Assembly (NCBI RefSeq): GCF_001544755.2
Contig: NZ_FCOF02000004.1
Coordinates: 1 to 64,000 of the forward strand
From: Caballeronia catudaia
GTDB taxonomy: Bacteria > Pseudomonadota > Gammaproteobacteria > Burkholderiales > Burkholderiaceae
Length of the DNA stretch: 64,000 nucleotides
Direction of reading: 5' to 3'
A program made the translations under genes and the position numbers. The notes below the pieces were generated by a model. The model made no database searches. It had not been told where the DNA came from and saw nothing but the letters and a program-made list of their open reading frames with translations. This document shows positions 28,325 to 36,879 of the stretch, one piece after another. The stretch's first letter is position 1. The number at the start of each line of letters is the position of its first letter.

Positions 28325-28987
28325 ATGCTGAAGAAGAGCCTCACTGAAGACGCCCAGGAAGTGTTCCGCGCCATCGCGCTGATCGAGCTCGGCGCGCGCA
28401 TGCAAGTGCTTGAGAGCGAACTCACGCTCTCGCGCGATCGCATGATCCGTCTCTATCGCGAAGTGAAGGGCGTATCGCCGCCGAAGGGCATGCTGCCGTT
28501 TTCGGCCGACTGGTACATGACGTGGCTCGCCAACATCCACGCATCGCTTTTCTACAACACCTATACGTTCCTCAAGAACGAAGCTGGTTGCTCGCATCTC
28601 GATGCGTTGACCAAAGGGTATCGGCTGTATCTCGAGCACTGCAACCATAGCGGCGCCGAGGCGGTACTCGATCTCACGCGGGCCTGGACTCTTGTGCGCT
28701 TCTTCGACGCGGGCATGCTGCAGATGACGCCGTGCTGCCGCTGTACGGGCAAGTTTGTCGCACACAAACATGATTTGCAGAACAACGTGGTGTGCGGGGC
28801 CTGCCAGCCGCCGTCACGCGCGGGGAAGACCAAGAAAGCGGCGGCCGCGAAACAGGCCAGCAAAGAAGCCGCTCTGGAGGTGGTGATGTCGAAGAACGAA
28901 GTGCCGGAGCATGCGGAGCACACGGTACTCGCACACGTAGCGGCGTTACAGCCGCAACGCGCAGGCCTGGTCGCACAGGCCGCTTAG
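28325..28987 (+). CDS. flhC: Flagellar master regulator subunit FlhC
   Basis: The product is 220 residues. It is the DNA-contacting partner of FlhD. The zinc site is complete: Cys137, Cys140, Cys157 and Cys160 (CCRC...CGAC) match the E. coli ligands exactly in number. The N-terminal helices (AQEVFRAIALIELGARMQVL, LSRDRMIRLYREVKGVSPPK) are typical. The C-terminal extension after residue 160 (Lys/Ala-rich, PPSRAGKTKKAAAAKQASKE) is longer than in enterobacteria and seems usual for betaproteobacteria. ATG at 28325 is chosen over the long upstream open frame because it follows flhD closely. Confidence 0.95.
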   Translation: MLKKSLTEDAQEVFRAIALIELGARMQVLESELTLSRDRMIRLYREVKGVSPPKGMLPFSADWYMTWLANIHASLFYNTYTFLKNEAGCSHLDALTKGYRLYLEHCNHSGAEAVLDLTRAWTLVRFFDAGMLQMTPCCRCTGKFVAHKHDLQNNVVCGACQPPSRAGKTKKAAAAKQASKEAALEVVMSKNEVPEHAEHTVLAHVAALQPQRAGLVAQAA

Positions 28988-29070
28988 GCGGTAGCGGCGG
29001 CCGCCGCCCTCCGGGGACCGTCCGCGAGGATGGTGGACGATCGGCCCGCCGCTACCGCGTTTTACTTTTT
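28988..29070 (+). terminator. First terminator after flhC, long stem
   Basis: A 13-bp arm at 28988-29000 (GCGGTAGCGGCGG) pairs with 29046-29058, with a 45-base loop that may fold further, followed by a T-rich run (29059-29070). Confidence 0.7.
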
Positions 29071-29083
29071 CCAGGATTTCCGA

Positions 29084-29113
29084 AGCCCGGCGCCGGTTCG
29101 CGCGCCGGGCTTT
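29084..29113 (+). terminator. Second terminator after flhC
   Basis: AGCCCGGCGC (29084-29093) pairs with GCGCCGGGCT (29102-29111), 8-base loop, followed by TTTCTC. It separates flhDC from polB. Confidence 0.8.
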
Positions 29114-29143
29114 CTCATTTCTCACGCCCAGTAAAATGCTTCG

Positions 29144-31531
29144 ATGGCACGCGCTTTTCGGGGTATCGGTTTGGCTTCGGCACAACAGGGTTTTCTGCTG
29201 ACTCGTCACTGGCGCGATACCGCGGCGGGGACGGAAGTCGATTTCTGGCTCGCCACCGGCGACGGCCCGAAGAAGATCCGCATCGCGCTGCAAACGAGCG
29301 TCGCGTTCATCCGCGCCGAGGACCGCGCGAAGGCGGAACCGGTCGTCGCCGGCGTGCGCGACGCGTATTTGCGCGAGCTGCCGCTGAAGGATCTCGGCCA
29401 GAAGCCGGTGCTCGGGCTGTATTGCCCGCAATATCGCCAGTTGCTTGCGCTCGAAAAGCATCTGCGAAGCGCGGGCGTCAATGTCTTCGAAGCCGATATC
29501 CGTCCGCACGAGCGCTATCTGATGGAGCGCTTCATCACCGCGCCGGTGTCGTTCGAGGGCGTCGAGCGCGACGGCATCCTCTCCAGCGAACTGAGGCCCG
29601 CGCCGGATTACCGGCCGTCGCTCAACGTGGTGTCCCTCGATATCGAAACGAGCGTGAGGGGCGATCTGTATTCGATCGCGCTCGAAGGCTGCGGAGCGCG
29701 TCAGGTGTTCATGCTCGGGCCGCCGAATGGCGTTGCCGCCCCGACCGATTTCGCGCTCGATTATTGCGATTCCCGCGCCGACATGCTGCGCCGTTTCAAT
29801 GCGTGGATCGCCCATCACGATCCCGACGCGATCATCGGCTGGAATGTCGTGCAATTCGATCTGCACATCCTTCAGCGACATGCCGACGACTACGGCGTGC
29901 CGCTCGCGCTCGGCCGCGACGGCAGTGCCGTCGAATGGCGCGAGCACGGCATGAAGCGCAATCACTGGTTCATCGCGATTGCGGGCCGGCTCGTGATCGA
30001 CGGCATCGAGGCGCTGCGCTCGGCGACGTGGAATTTTCCGTCATTCAGCCTGGAGTACGTGGCGCAGTCGCTGCTGGGCGTGGGAAAGGCGATCGACAGT
30101 CCCTATGCGCGCATGGACGAAATCGAGCGGCGCTTCCGGGAGGACAAGCCCGCGCTCGCGCATTACAACCTGAGCGACTGCGAGCTCGTGACAAAAGTCT
30201 TCGAGAAAACGGAATTGCTGCCGTTCCTGCTCGAACGCGCGACCGTGACGGGCCTGCAGGCCGATCGCAGCGGCGGCTCGGTCGCGGCGTTCACGCATCT
30301 GTACATGCCGCGGATGCATCGGCTCGGCTACGTAGCGCCGAATCTCGGCGACGTGCCCGAGGAAGCCAGCCCTGGCGGATTCGTGATGGACTCGCGCCCC
30401 GGTCTCTACGATTCCGTGCTCGTGCTCGACTACAAGAGCCTGTATCCGTCGATCATCCGCACGTTTCTCATCGACCCGGCCGGGCTCGCGCAAGGGGTGG
30501 CCACGTCCGATGAAGCCGCCACCGTGCCCGGCTTCCGGGGCGCGCGCTTTTCACGCGACACGCATTGCCTGCCCGCGATCGTCGCGCAGGTCTGGGAGGC
30601 GCGCGAGGCGGCCAAACGCCAGCGCAACAAGCCGCTGTCGCAGGCGCTCAAGATCATCATGAACTCGTTTTACGGCGTGCTCGGATCGAGCGGTTGCCGC
30701 TTCTTCGATCCGCGTCTCGCGTCATCGATCACCATGCGCGGTCACGAGATCATGCATCGCACGCGCGAGCTGATCGAGGCGCGCGGTTACAGCGTCATTT
30801 ACGGCGACACGGATTCGACCTTCGTCTGGCTGCGCCGCGCGCGCGGGGAAGCAGACGCGGCGCGCATCGGCCGCGCGCTCGTCGTGCATGTGAACGAATA
30901 CTGGCGCGAGCATCTGCGTGAGACTTTCGGTCTCGACAGCGCGCTCGAACTGCAATTCGAAACGCACTTTAAACGCTTTCTGATGCCGACGATCCGCGGC
31001 ACGGAAGAGGGCAGCAAGAAGCGTTACGCCGGACTGACCGCGCGCGAGGACGGCAGCGAGGAAATCATCTACAAGGGTCTGGAAACCGTGCGCACCGACT
31101 GGACGCCGCTCGCGCAGCGCTTCCAGCAGGAGCTGTATATGCGCGTCTTCAAGGGCGAGGCGTACGAAGATTACGTGCGCGATTATGTCGGACGCACGCG
31201 GCGCGGCGAGATGGACGAACTGCTCGTCTATCGCAAGCGGCTGCGGCGCACACTCGTCGACTACCAACGCAACGTGCCGCCGCATGTTCGCGCCGCGCGC
31301 ATCGCCGACGAATACAACGCGCGCGCCGGCCGTCCGCTGCAATACCAGAACGGCGGCTGGATCAGCTATGTGATGACGACGGCCGGTCCCGAGCCCGTTG
31401 AGGCGCGGCATGCGCCGATCGACTACGAGCACTATGTGAGCAAGCAGCTTCAGCCAGTCGCGGACGGCATCCTGCCGTTCATGCGCGACGATTTCACCGT
31501 GCTGATGTCCGGCCAGAAAGCGCTTTTCTAG
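29144..31531 (+). CDS. polB: DNA polymerase II (family B)
   Basis: The product is 795 residues, close to the E. coli 783. Exonuclease motif Exo I is DIET at 166-169 and Exo II is in [15 protein letters not shown]. Polymerase motif A is [15 protein letters not shown], motif B is [16 protein letters not shown], and motif C is YGDTDS at 553-558 with both catalytic Asp. The proofreading and polymerase sites are therefore intact. In E. coli it is SOS-induced and restarts or bypasses blocked forks; I did not identify a LexA box in the short space after the flhC terminators. It appears monocistronic. Confidence 0.95.
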   Translation: MARAFRGIGLASAQQGFLLTRHWRDTAAGTEVDFWLATGDGPKKIRIALQTSVAFIRAEDRAKAEPVVAGVRDAYLRELPLKDLGQKPVLGLYCPQYRQLLALEKHLRSAGVNVFEADIRPHERYLMERFITAPVSFEGVERDGILSSELRPAPDYRPSLNVVSLDIETSVRGDLYSIALEGCGARQVFMLGPPNGVAAPTDFALDYCDSRADMLRRFNAWIAHHDPDAIIGWNVVQFDLHILQRHADDYGVPLALGRDGSAVEWREHGMKRNHWFIAIAGRLVIDGIEALRSATWNFPSFSLEYVAQSLLGVGKAIDSPYARMDEIERRFREDKPALAHYNLSDCELVTKVFEKTELLPFLLERATVTGLQADRSGGSVAAFTHLYMPRMHRLGYVAPNLGDVPEEASPGGFVMDSRPGLYDSVLVLDYKSLYPSIIRTFLIDPAGLAQGVATSDEAATVPGFRGARFSRDTHCLPAIVAQVWEAREAAKRQRNKPLSQALKIIMNSFYGVLGSSGCRFFDPRLASSITMRGHEIMHRTRELIEARGYSVIYGDTDSTFVWLRRARGEADAARIGRALVVHVNEYWREHLRETFGLDSALELQFETHFKRFLMPTIRGTEEGSKKRYAGLTAREDGSEEIIYKGLETVRTDWTPLAQRFQQELYMRVFKGEAYEDYVRDYVGRTRRGEMDELLVYRKRLRRTLVDYQRNVPPHVRAARIADEYNARAGRPLQYQNGGWISYVMTTAGPEPVEARHAPIDYEHYVSKQLQPVADGILPFMRDDFTVLMSGQKALF

Positions 31532-31543
31532 CGCGGTTTCAGG

Positions 31544-32042
31544 CTAGAAACGCACGCCGATGCCCGCCTCGATGATGTCCGCATCGCGGTCATAGCGCGT
31601 CACCATGCGATTCCACGTCACGCGAGCAAGCCAGCGGTTCGTGAATCGGTACGAGGCGGTGAAATCGACGTAATGCCATAGCCCGCGCCGGTACTCGATG
31701 CTCTACGCCAGATTCGATTCCGAGTCGGGGCTGTTGAGGATCGTCGTGCCGAGCATCACGGTGACTTCGTTGCTGGTGACCTTCGTCGTGCGCGACGGCG
31801 GCCGCGCGCGCGGGCCGGTGCCGTCAGGCGCGTCGAGCTGATAGCCGATGCCGAAGGGCAGCGCGGTCGTATCGGGACCGCCGAACGCCTGCACGCGGTT
31901 GAGCTTCATCTCCGCGATCCATCGGCTATCGAAGTAATACGCGGCGCGCAGCGTGAACATGCCGCCCCAGCCGTGCGTGTTCGAATAGTCGCTACCCACT
32001 TGCGCCTGCTTGGTATCGAACCCTTGCGTCGGAGCATACCGG
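31544..32042 (-). pseudogene. Decayed outer-membrane beta-barrel protein gene
   Basis: Reading the minus strand gives MFTLRAAYYFDSRWIAEMKL, then VTVMLGTTILNSPDSESNLA, an in-frame TAG, then SIEYRRGLWHYVDFTASYRF and WLARVTWNRMVTRYDRD ending in IGVRF. The alternating pattern and terminal Phe are those of an outer-membrane barrel. The in-frame stop near 31703, the abrupt jump from one strand to the last hairpin (suggesting an internal deletion) and the lack of a start or signal peptide upstream of about 32040 show the gene is broken. The intact parent family is not certain. Confidence 0.65.
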
Positions 32043-32226
32043 CTTAAGAAGATTCTTCCAGTATGCGAATTATTTCGAAATTGGGTCGCCGCGCGGTGAA
32101 ACGTTTGCGCGACTTTCCGGCTGCCGCTGCAACGGAACAATCGCCCCGCCTACGTTCGCAGCCACTCACAGGCGGGGTTACGCACTTTGCCGACCTTGCG
32201 TAGATTGAGCCCATGCCCGTCCCTTC

Positions 32227-32484
32227 ATGCAAGCGAGGTCTGAGTTGGACTCCACTCCTATCGAATATCGAGGCTGCGAGCTCTCGGTCATCGTCCGGCA
32301 TCTTGCCGGTCAATTTGTCGCGACGCTGCTGATCGAGCGGCCGGGCGGCGTGCGCCGCGCGATCGGGCCGTTTCGCGCATTCCCGACCGCGCTGGCCGCC
32401 GCCAGCTACGCGATCGAATGCGGCAAGGCGGAACTCGACGGCCGCCTGGCCGCGCGCCGGCCGCAGGTCGCGATGTCGGGCTGA
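32227..32484 (+). CDS. Small hypothetical protein
   Basis: The product is 85 residues with YRGCELSVIVRHLAGQFVAT, LLIERPGGVRRAIGPFRAFP and a C-terminal helix ALAAASYAIECGKAELDGRL. It is probably a soluble alpha/beta protein; no signal or membrane segment. ATG at 32227 is listed; TTG at 32245 (MDSTPIEYRG) has a better-placed GAGG and may be the true start. I recognise no family. It lies upstream of a DUF3574-type lipoprotein in the same direction, with about 145 bases between. Confidence 0.55.
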   Translation: MQARSELDSTPIEYRGCELSVIVRHLAGQFVATLLIERPGGVRRAIGPFRAFPTALAAASYAIECGKAELDGRLAARRPQVAMSG

Positions 32485-32629
32485 AATTCTCGTCCGGCTC
32501 AGGGGACGCTTGCCACCGCAATGGCGACCGCTTCGAGAAGATGCCTGGGCAAAGCGACGCGTCGCAAACCAGAAACACAATCCGGTGTGCCGCTATGACA
32601 TAGCGCTCTTCGCTCAATCGACGACGCTC

Positions 32630-33052
32630 ATGTTCGGATATCGAACGATCTCCATGCTTGTCATCGCCGTGATGCTGCCGGCTTGCGCGACGCCGCTCTC
32701 GGAGAAATGCGCGACGGGCGAGCAGCGCGTCGTCAGCGATCTCGTCTATTTCGGCACCGGCCGCGCGAAGGGCGCCGTGACCCAGGTGGAATGGGACGAC
32801 TTTCTGCGCGCGGAGGTCACGCCGCGTTTCGCGCAAGGCTTCAGCGTGTGGCAGGCGAGCGGGCAGTGGCGCGCGGCCGATGGCTCGATGGTGCGCGAGG
32901 CGTCCTACGTGCTGAACCTTGTCCATCCCGACGACGCAGCCAGCGATAGCGCCATCGGCGAAGTACGCGAGCGCTATCGCACGCGCTTCGAGCAGGAGTC
33001 GACGATGCGGGTCAGGCAGGCGGCGTGCGTGTCGTTCCAGGACGCGCGGTAG
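32630..33052 (+). CDS. DUF3574-type small lipoprotein
   Basis: The product is 140 residues. The start MFGYRTISMLVIAVMLPACA carries a signal with lipobox LPAC at about 16-19. The mature protein has LVYFGTGRAKGAVTQVEWDD, FLRAEVTPRFAQGFSVWQAS and VREASYVLNLVHPDD, the pattern of the DUF3574 family (PF12098), short exported proteins of unknown role. A later Met at 32654 also leaves a usable signal. Three further cysteines besides the lipobox one are not obviously conserved. Confidence 0.75.
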   Translation: MFGYRTISMLVIAVMLPACATPLSEKCATGEQRVVSDLVYFGTGRAKGAVTQVEWDDFLRAEVTPRFAQGFSVWQASGQWRAADGSMVREASYVLNLVHPDDAASDSAIGEVRERYRTRFEQESTMRVRQAACVSFQDAR

Positions 33053-33245
33053 CACGTGCGACCCGGGTCGCCGGCAAGCGTCGTCCTAAAAATTTCCTAA
33101 AATCGGCGAATTCTTAGCGTCGAACGGCCGTTTGGCCCAATAATTACAAACACCCGCCACCGGCAGGACATGCTCTCGCGCACCATGCAAACGGTCGCCC
33201 GCAGCCCTCGTTTTTCGCTATCCGTCTTTCGATTGTTGAACCACC

Positions 33246-34613
33246 ATGACTATCCTGGTTAGCTGTTTCGCTGATCGCAACGCGACATCGTCGCTCGACA
33301 ACCATATCGAATATTGTCGGCGCACGAATGTGAAGCATCGTCTCGAAGCGATATCCAATTGCGTCGATTCGATTGAGTTGCGCACGCTCTACAAATACCA
33401 GTTGCTGAGCGACGTGTTGCGCGAGAGCGAAGAGGGCGAAGTCGTTATCTTCGCGACCGAAAACGCGCTCTTCATTCGCTTTCACGACTTCGAGCAGATC
33501 ATGGCGGGCCGCGACGTCCTGTTGACCCAGGGCCACTTCGGCGTCAACACGGAGATGTTCGTGCTGCGAAACAACGAAGAGAATCGCCGCATCGCGCGCG
33601 GTCTCGCCGCACGGTGTCGCAAGTACTATGACTACGGCGCGTTCGTCACCGAGGAAGCGCTGCTCGAAGATCTGCCGACCGTGCCCGACTGGGACGAACT
33701 AAACGGCGTGGTGCCGATCGCGTCGATGTGGTCGGGTCAGCATCCGGATCTGCACGGCTTGGAGGTCGTTGCGGTCTCGCTCGTCTACACGCCGCGGCTT
33801 TACAGCAAATATGGCCCGCAGTGGCGCGCCGTGTTCGCCCGGCACGTGAACGCGTGCCACGCGTCCGGCGAACCGGGCGTGTGGAAGAGCGCGGCCCCGC
33901 TTCTCATTGATTCGAACGAGCCGCTTTCCGTGTATCAGCCAAGCCGCGCCATCGCGGTCGTGATGCTCTATACGCCGAATATCGCAAGCTACGCCCGCTT
34001 CGGAGAAGCGAGCTTGCGCGCCTATTGCGAGCGGCACGGCTACACGCTTTACGTGCATCGCGACGTGCCCCCGGACTTCGGACGCGACGCCTGCGGCAAC
34101 TGGGCCAAGCCGTTCCTTCTCAGCAAGTATCTGCCGCATCACGAATGGGTGTTCTGGATCGACGCGGATATCATCGCGATGAACCAGACGGTGACGCTGG
34201 AGAAGTTCACCGAAGGACGCGACCGCGTGCTGACCGCGGACATCTGCGGGTGGCCGTTCAACTCGGGCGTGATGGGTTTTCGTCATGTCGAGGCGAATGC
34301 GCGCTTGCTCGACGCGGTGCTCGCGAAGGTGCGCGAGATCGAGGACGTCAAGCACACGTTTTCGAGTCATGGCGATCAATACATCTTCATGGAAGAGGCG
34401 ATGGCGCACGGCCTGTGCCCCGAGGCGGATTCGCCCGAACTCGTGAGCTTCAGGGAATTGAACACGCCGTGGTATTACGCGGACCGGAACACGTTTCTGT
34501 GTCACTTCCACGGCCTGAGCACCGAGATGCGGGCCTTGTACATGTCGATGGAGCGCGTGCCCGACGGCGGCTTCGAAGCCATCGAACGACCCGCTCCGTC
34601 AACGCCCGCCTGA
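33246..34613 (+). CDS. Two-part glycosyltransferase-like protein (GMA12/MNN10-type C-terminal half)
   Basis: The product is 455 residues. The first 210 residues resemble a glycosyltransferase-like domain (MTILVSCFADRNATSS, EGEVVIFATENALFIRF, VLLTQGHFGVNTEMF) seen in some Burkholderia proteins. The second part (AIAVVMLYTPNIASYARFGE, FLLSKYLPHHEWVFWIDADI, VMGFRHVEANARLLDAVL) matches galactosyltransferases of the GMA12/MNN10 group (GT34-like). The metal-binding DxD is Asp306-Ala-Asp308. No signal or membrane span is seen. It stands alone, 12 kb from the polysaccharide locus, so the acceptor is unknown. Confidence 0.78.
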   Translation: MTILVSCFADRNATSSLDNHIEYCRRTNVKHRLEAISNCVDSIELRTLYKYQLLSDVLRESEEGEVVIFATENALFIRFHDFEQIMAGRDVLLTQGHFGVNTEMFVLRNNEENRRIARGLAARCRKYYDYGAFVTEEALLEDLPTVPDWDELNGVVPIASMWSGQHPDLHGLEVVAVSLVYTPRLYSKYGPQWRAVFARHVNACHASGEPGVWKSAAPLLIDSNEPLSVYQPSRAIAVVMLYTPNIASYARFGEASLRAYCERHGYTLYVHRDVPPDFGRDACGNWAKPFLLSKYLPHHEWVFWIDADIIAMNQTVTLEKFTEGRDRVLTADICGWPFNSGVMGFRHVEANARLLDAVLAKVREIEDVKHTFSSHGDQYIFMEEAMAHGLCPEADSPELVSFRELNTPWYYADRNTFLCHFHGLSTEMRALYMSMERVPDGGFEAIERPAPSTPA

Positions 34614-34632
34614 TGCGCGGCGCGAGCGCTGC

Positions 34633-34761
34633 TTACGCTCCGTGCCCGGTCGCCTTCGAAATCAGCCACGCGAGGCGGCGAAAGACGAATTCGCTGCGGG
34701 TCTTCGCGAGTTCGTGCATCGCGATGGCTTCGGGGTCGCGGGACTTGAACAGGACTTTCAT
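34633..34761 (-). CDS. 42-residue protein resembling the N-terminus of HPF/RaiA-like ribosome-associated proteins
   Basis: MKVLFKSRDPEAIAMHELAK begins like the longer HPF/RaiA-type proteins of Burkholderia, followed by VFRRLAWLISKATGHGA and a stop. The remainder of the fold is absent, so this is either a truncated relative or a distinct micro-protein. GAGGAGG lies 5 bases ahead of the ATG at 34761, a strong site that argues for translation. An in-frame ATG at 34782 would add seven residues. It is divergent from nothing nearby and follows the nhaR-like gene on the same strand. Confidence 0.6.
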   Translation of the reverse strand: MKVLFKSRDPEAIAMHELAKTRSEFVFRRLAWLISKATGHGA

Positions 34762-34835
34762 TGACGCCTCCTCGTTGGACATGAGTTCAGCGTAAGGCGT
34801 CCGTTCGGCGCGAAAAAGCAGAGCCAATGGAACAC

Positions 34836-34858
34836 GAACTTCGGAAAAACCGAAGTTC
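34836..34858. promoter_or_regulatory. Palindrome GAACTTCGG-N5-CCGAAGTTC at the nhaR 3' end
   Basis: A perfect 9-bp inverted repeat with centre AAAAA overlaps the nhaR stop codon and lies about 75 bases ahead of the 42-residue gene. It shares the core TTCGG-N5-CCGAA with 35762-35776. It could be a regulator site or, read as RNA, a terminator hairpin for nhaR; no T run follows. Confidence 0.5.
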
Positions 34859-35738
34859 AATCGGCCGCGCGCGCGAGCACTTGCTGCGTCAACGGATGAT
34901 GCCGGCCGCGCCGCGACACGATCGCGTGCACTTCCTCCTTTACGTCGGGCGAGCGGCCGAGCCAGCGCAGGCCGCGCAGGAGCGGCGCATCGCCTGCGCC
35001 GAATTCCGCGAGCGGAAACACGCCGAGCCCGCGCGCGCCGAACACGGCCATCAGCGCGCTGTCCTCGAACTCGCCGACGATGCGCGGCGCGATGCGTTGC
35101 GCTTCGAGCCATCGATCGAGCCGTGCTCTCAGCGACGAATGACCGGTCGGCAAAAGTATGGGCAGCGAGGCGAGACTCTGCGGAAACTGGTCGATCGCGC
35201 TCTTGCGCACGAGAGAAGCGGGCCCGTACCAGTCGACTGGCGATGCGATGAGGCGCTCGCTCGTCAGACGCAGATTGTGGTTATGCGGCGCGGCGTGGCT
35301 TGCGAGCACGAGATCGAGACGATGCAGCGCCAGCTCGCCGAGCAGTTCGTCGGTCTCGCCTTCGTGACACAGCAAACGCAGCGACGGATTGCCGAGCACC
35401 GGCGCGAGCAGCGCATGCGCGGCGAGCTTGGAAATGCCGTCCGAGAGTCCGACCGCGAGACGCGCAAGCGTGCCGCTCGCCGCTTCGCGCACTTCGTCCT
35501 GAATGATCTGGCCGATCTGAAAGATTTCCTCGGCGCGCGCGAATGCGGCTTGTCCCGCTTCGGTCATCGTGACGCCGCGCCCGGCCGGTTTGAGCAACTG
35601 ATGACCGAGCGCTTTCTCCAGATCGCGCACCTGCGCGCTGATGGTCTGCACCGCCATGTCGAGCCGCTCCGCTGCGCGCGCGAATCCGCCTTCCTTGACG
35701 ACGACCCAGAAGTAATGCAGATGTCGATAGTTGAGCAT
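34857..35738 (-). CDS. nhaR: LysR family regulator, NhaR-like
   Basis: The product is 293 residues. The N-terminal helix-turn-helix reads MLNYRHLHYFWVVVKEGGFA and RAAERLDMAVQTISAQVRDL, typical of NhaR, the Na+-responsive LysR activator, rather than a general LysR protein. The effector domain follows from about residue 90 (LARLAVGLSDGISKLAAHAL). It is divergent from terC, with TTCGG-N5-CCGAA in the intergenic region at the place expected for its own operator. In many Burkholderia the NhaR-like gene adjoins terC; the inducing ion and target are inferred. A Na+/H+ antiporter lies 2.6 kb away. Confidence 0.82.
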   Translation of the reverse strand: MLNYRHLHYFWVVVKEGGFARAAERLDMAVQTISAQVRDLEKALGHQLLKPAGRGVTMTEAGQAAFARAEEIFQIGQIIQDEVREAASGTLARLAVGLSDGISKLAAHALLAPVLGNPSLRLLCHEGETDELLGELALHRLDLVLASHAAPHNHNLRLTSERLIASPVDWYGPASLVRKSAIDQFPQSLASLPILLPTGHSSLRARLDRWLEAQRIAPRIVGEFEDSALMAVFGARGLGVFPLAEFGAGDAPLLRGLRWLGRSPDVKEEVHAIVSRRGRHHPLTQQVLARAAD

Positions 35739-35761
35739 GCGCGCCTTTCGGGTTTAGGTGG

Positions 35762-35776
35762 TTCGGATAAACCGAA
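35762..35776. promoter_or_regulatory. Palindrome TTCGG-ATAAA-CCGAA between nhaR and terC
   Basis: A perfect 5-bp inverted repeat lies 23 bases ahead of nhaR and about 90 bases ahead of terC. Its inner T-N11-A spacing matches the general LysR box. It is a candidate NhaR operator shared by both genes. Confidence 0.55.
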
Positions 35777-35864
35777 GTGTCGTTTCGATTATCGCTGATT
35801 TTTACGACGACGCGATCGGACCATCATGGCGCGAAACGTCTGACCAATCCAACTTTCCCTACTC

Positions 35865-36659
35865 ATGGAATATCTTCTCTCTCTTGCCGCCGATCCCGCC
35901 GTCTGGGCCGCGCTCGTCACGCTGATCGTGATGGAAGTCGTGCTCGGCATCGACAATCTCGTGTTCATTTCGATTCTCAGCAACAAGTTGCCCGTCGCGC
36001 AACGTGCGCGCACGCAGCGCATCGGCATCATGCTTGCGCTCGTGATGCGGCTGGCGCTGCTCGGCACGGTCGCGTGGATCGCGCAACTGACCGCGCCGGT
36101 GTTTTCCGTGTTTGATCACGCGTTCTCGTGGCGCGACCTCATCCTTCTCGCGGGCGGCCTGTTCCTCGTCTGGAAGGCGACCAGCGAAATGCATCATCAC
36201 GTGCGCAAGGATCACGGCGACGCGCCCGGCGTCGCGTCGGGCGTGGCCAGCCTGACGGCGTGGTCCGCGATCGGCCAGATCCTGCTGCTCGACCTCGTGT
36301 TTTCCGTCGACAGCATCATCACCGCGGTCGGCATGACGGAGCATCTGCCGATCATGTACATCGCCGTGATCTTCGCCGTCGCGACGATGCTGTTCGCCGC
36401 GCAACCGCTGTCGCGCTTCATCGAGCGCAATCCGACGGTCGTGACGCTCGCGCTCTCGTTCCTGCTCGTGATCGCGATGACGCTGATCGCCGAAGGTTTC
36501 GAAACGCACGTGCCGAAGGGCTACATCTACGCGGCGATGGGCTTCGCCGGATTCGTCGAAGGGTTGAATCTGCTGGCGCGCAGCGCGAAGGGCAAGCGCG
36601 AGGGGAATGTGCAGACGGAGGCTCAACAGACTGCCGCGCCATCGGCTCGAACAAGCTGA
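35865..36659 (+). CDS. TerC family integral membrane protein
   Basis: The product is 264 residues with about seven membrane helices. It carries the TerC signatures [20 protein letters not shown] and [19 protein letters not shown], each with the acidic pair thought to bind metal. Members are linked to tellurite resistance or, in the Alx/MeeF branch, to manganese efflux coupled to membrane protein metalation. No yybP-ykoY-type Mn riboswitch is visible in the 126-base upstream gap. The paired palindromes around nhaR suggest transcriptional control by that regulator instead. Confidence 0.9.
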   Translation: MEYLLSLAADPAVWAALVTLIVMEVVLGIDNLVFISILSNKLPVAQRARTQRIGIMLALVMRLALLGTVAWIAQLTAPVFSVFDHAFSWRDLILLAGGLFLVWKATSEMHHHVRKDHGDAPGVASGVASLTAWSAIGQILLLDLVFSVDSIITAVGMTEHLPIMYIAVIFAVATMLFAAQPLSRFIERNPTVVTLALSFLLVIAMTLIAEGFETHVPKGYIYAAMGFAGFVEGLNLLARSAKGKREGNVQTEAQQTAAPSARTS

Positions 36660-36879
36660 CGAATTTCCCGCGCCCAGAATTGAAACGAGCATTCGCGATT
36701 CGTCTCACTGTGCGCTGCCCGGCAATCCGCGCGATCAGATCGGGAATTAGCCTTGCTTATCTTCGGTCAAGTGACTAGGGTAAGGCCATAGCGAACGGGC
36801 ATTCTTTCGGTTCCCGAAATATCTGCTGATAGATGCACGGCGCTGTCACTGCGATCAATCGTCGTCGGAATACGCAAAG

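Noticed and set aside
28987-28996. GGCGGTAGCG, close to the RfaH ops element
   Set aside because: It is part of a 13-bp terminator stem after flhC and no long polysaccharide operon follows it.
35739-35864. Possible yybP-ykoY manganese riboswitch before terC
   Set aside because: The 126-base gap lacks the conserved riboswitch core; a palindromic protein site explains the region better.
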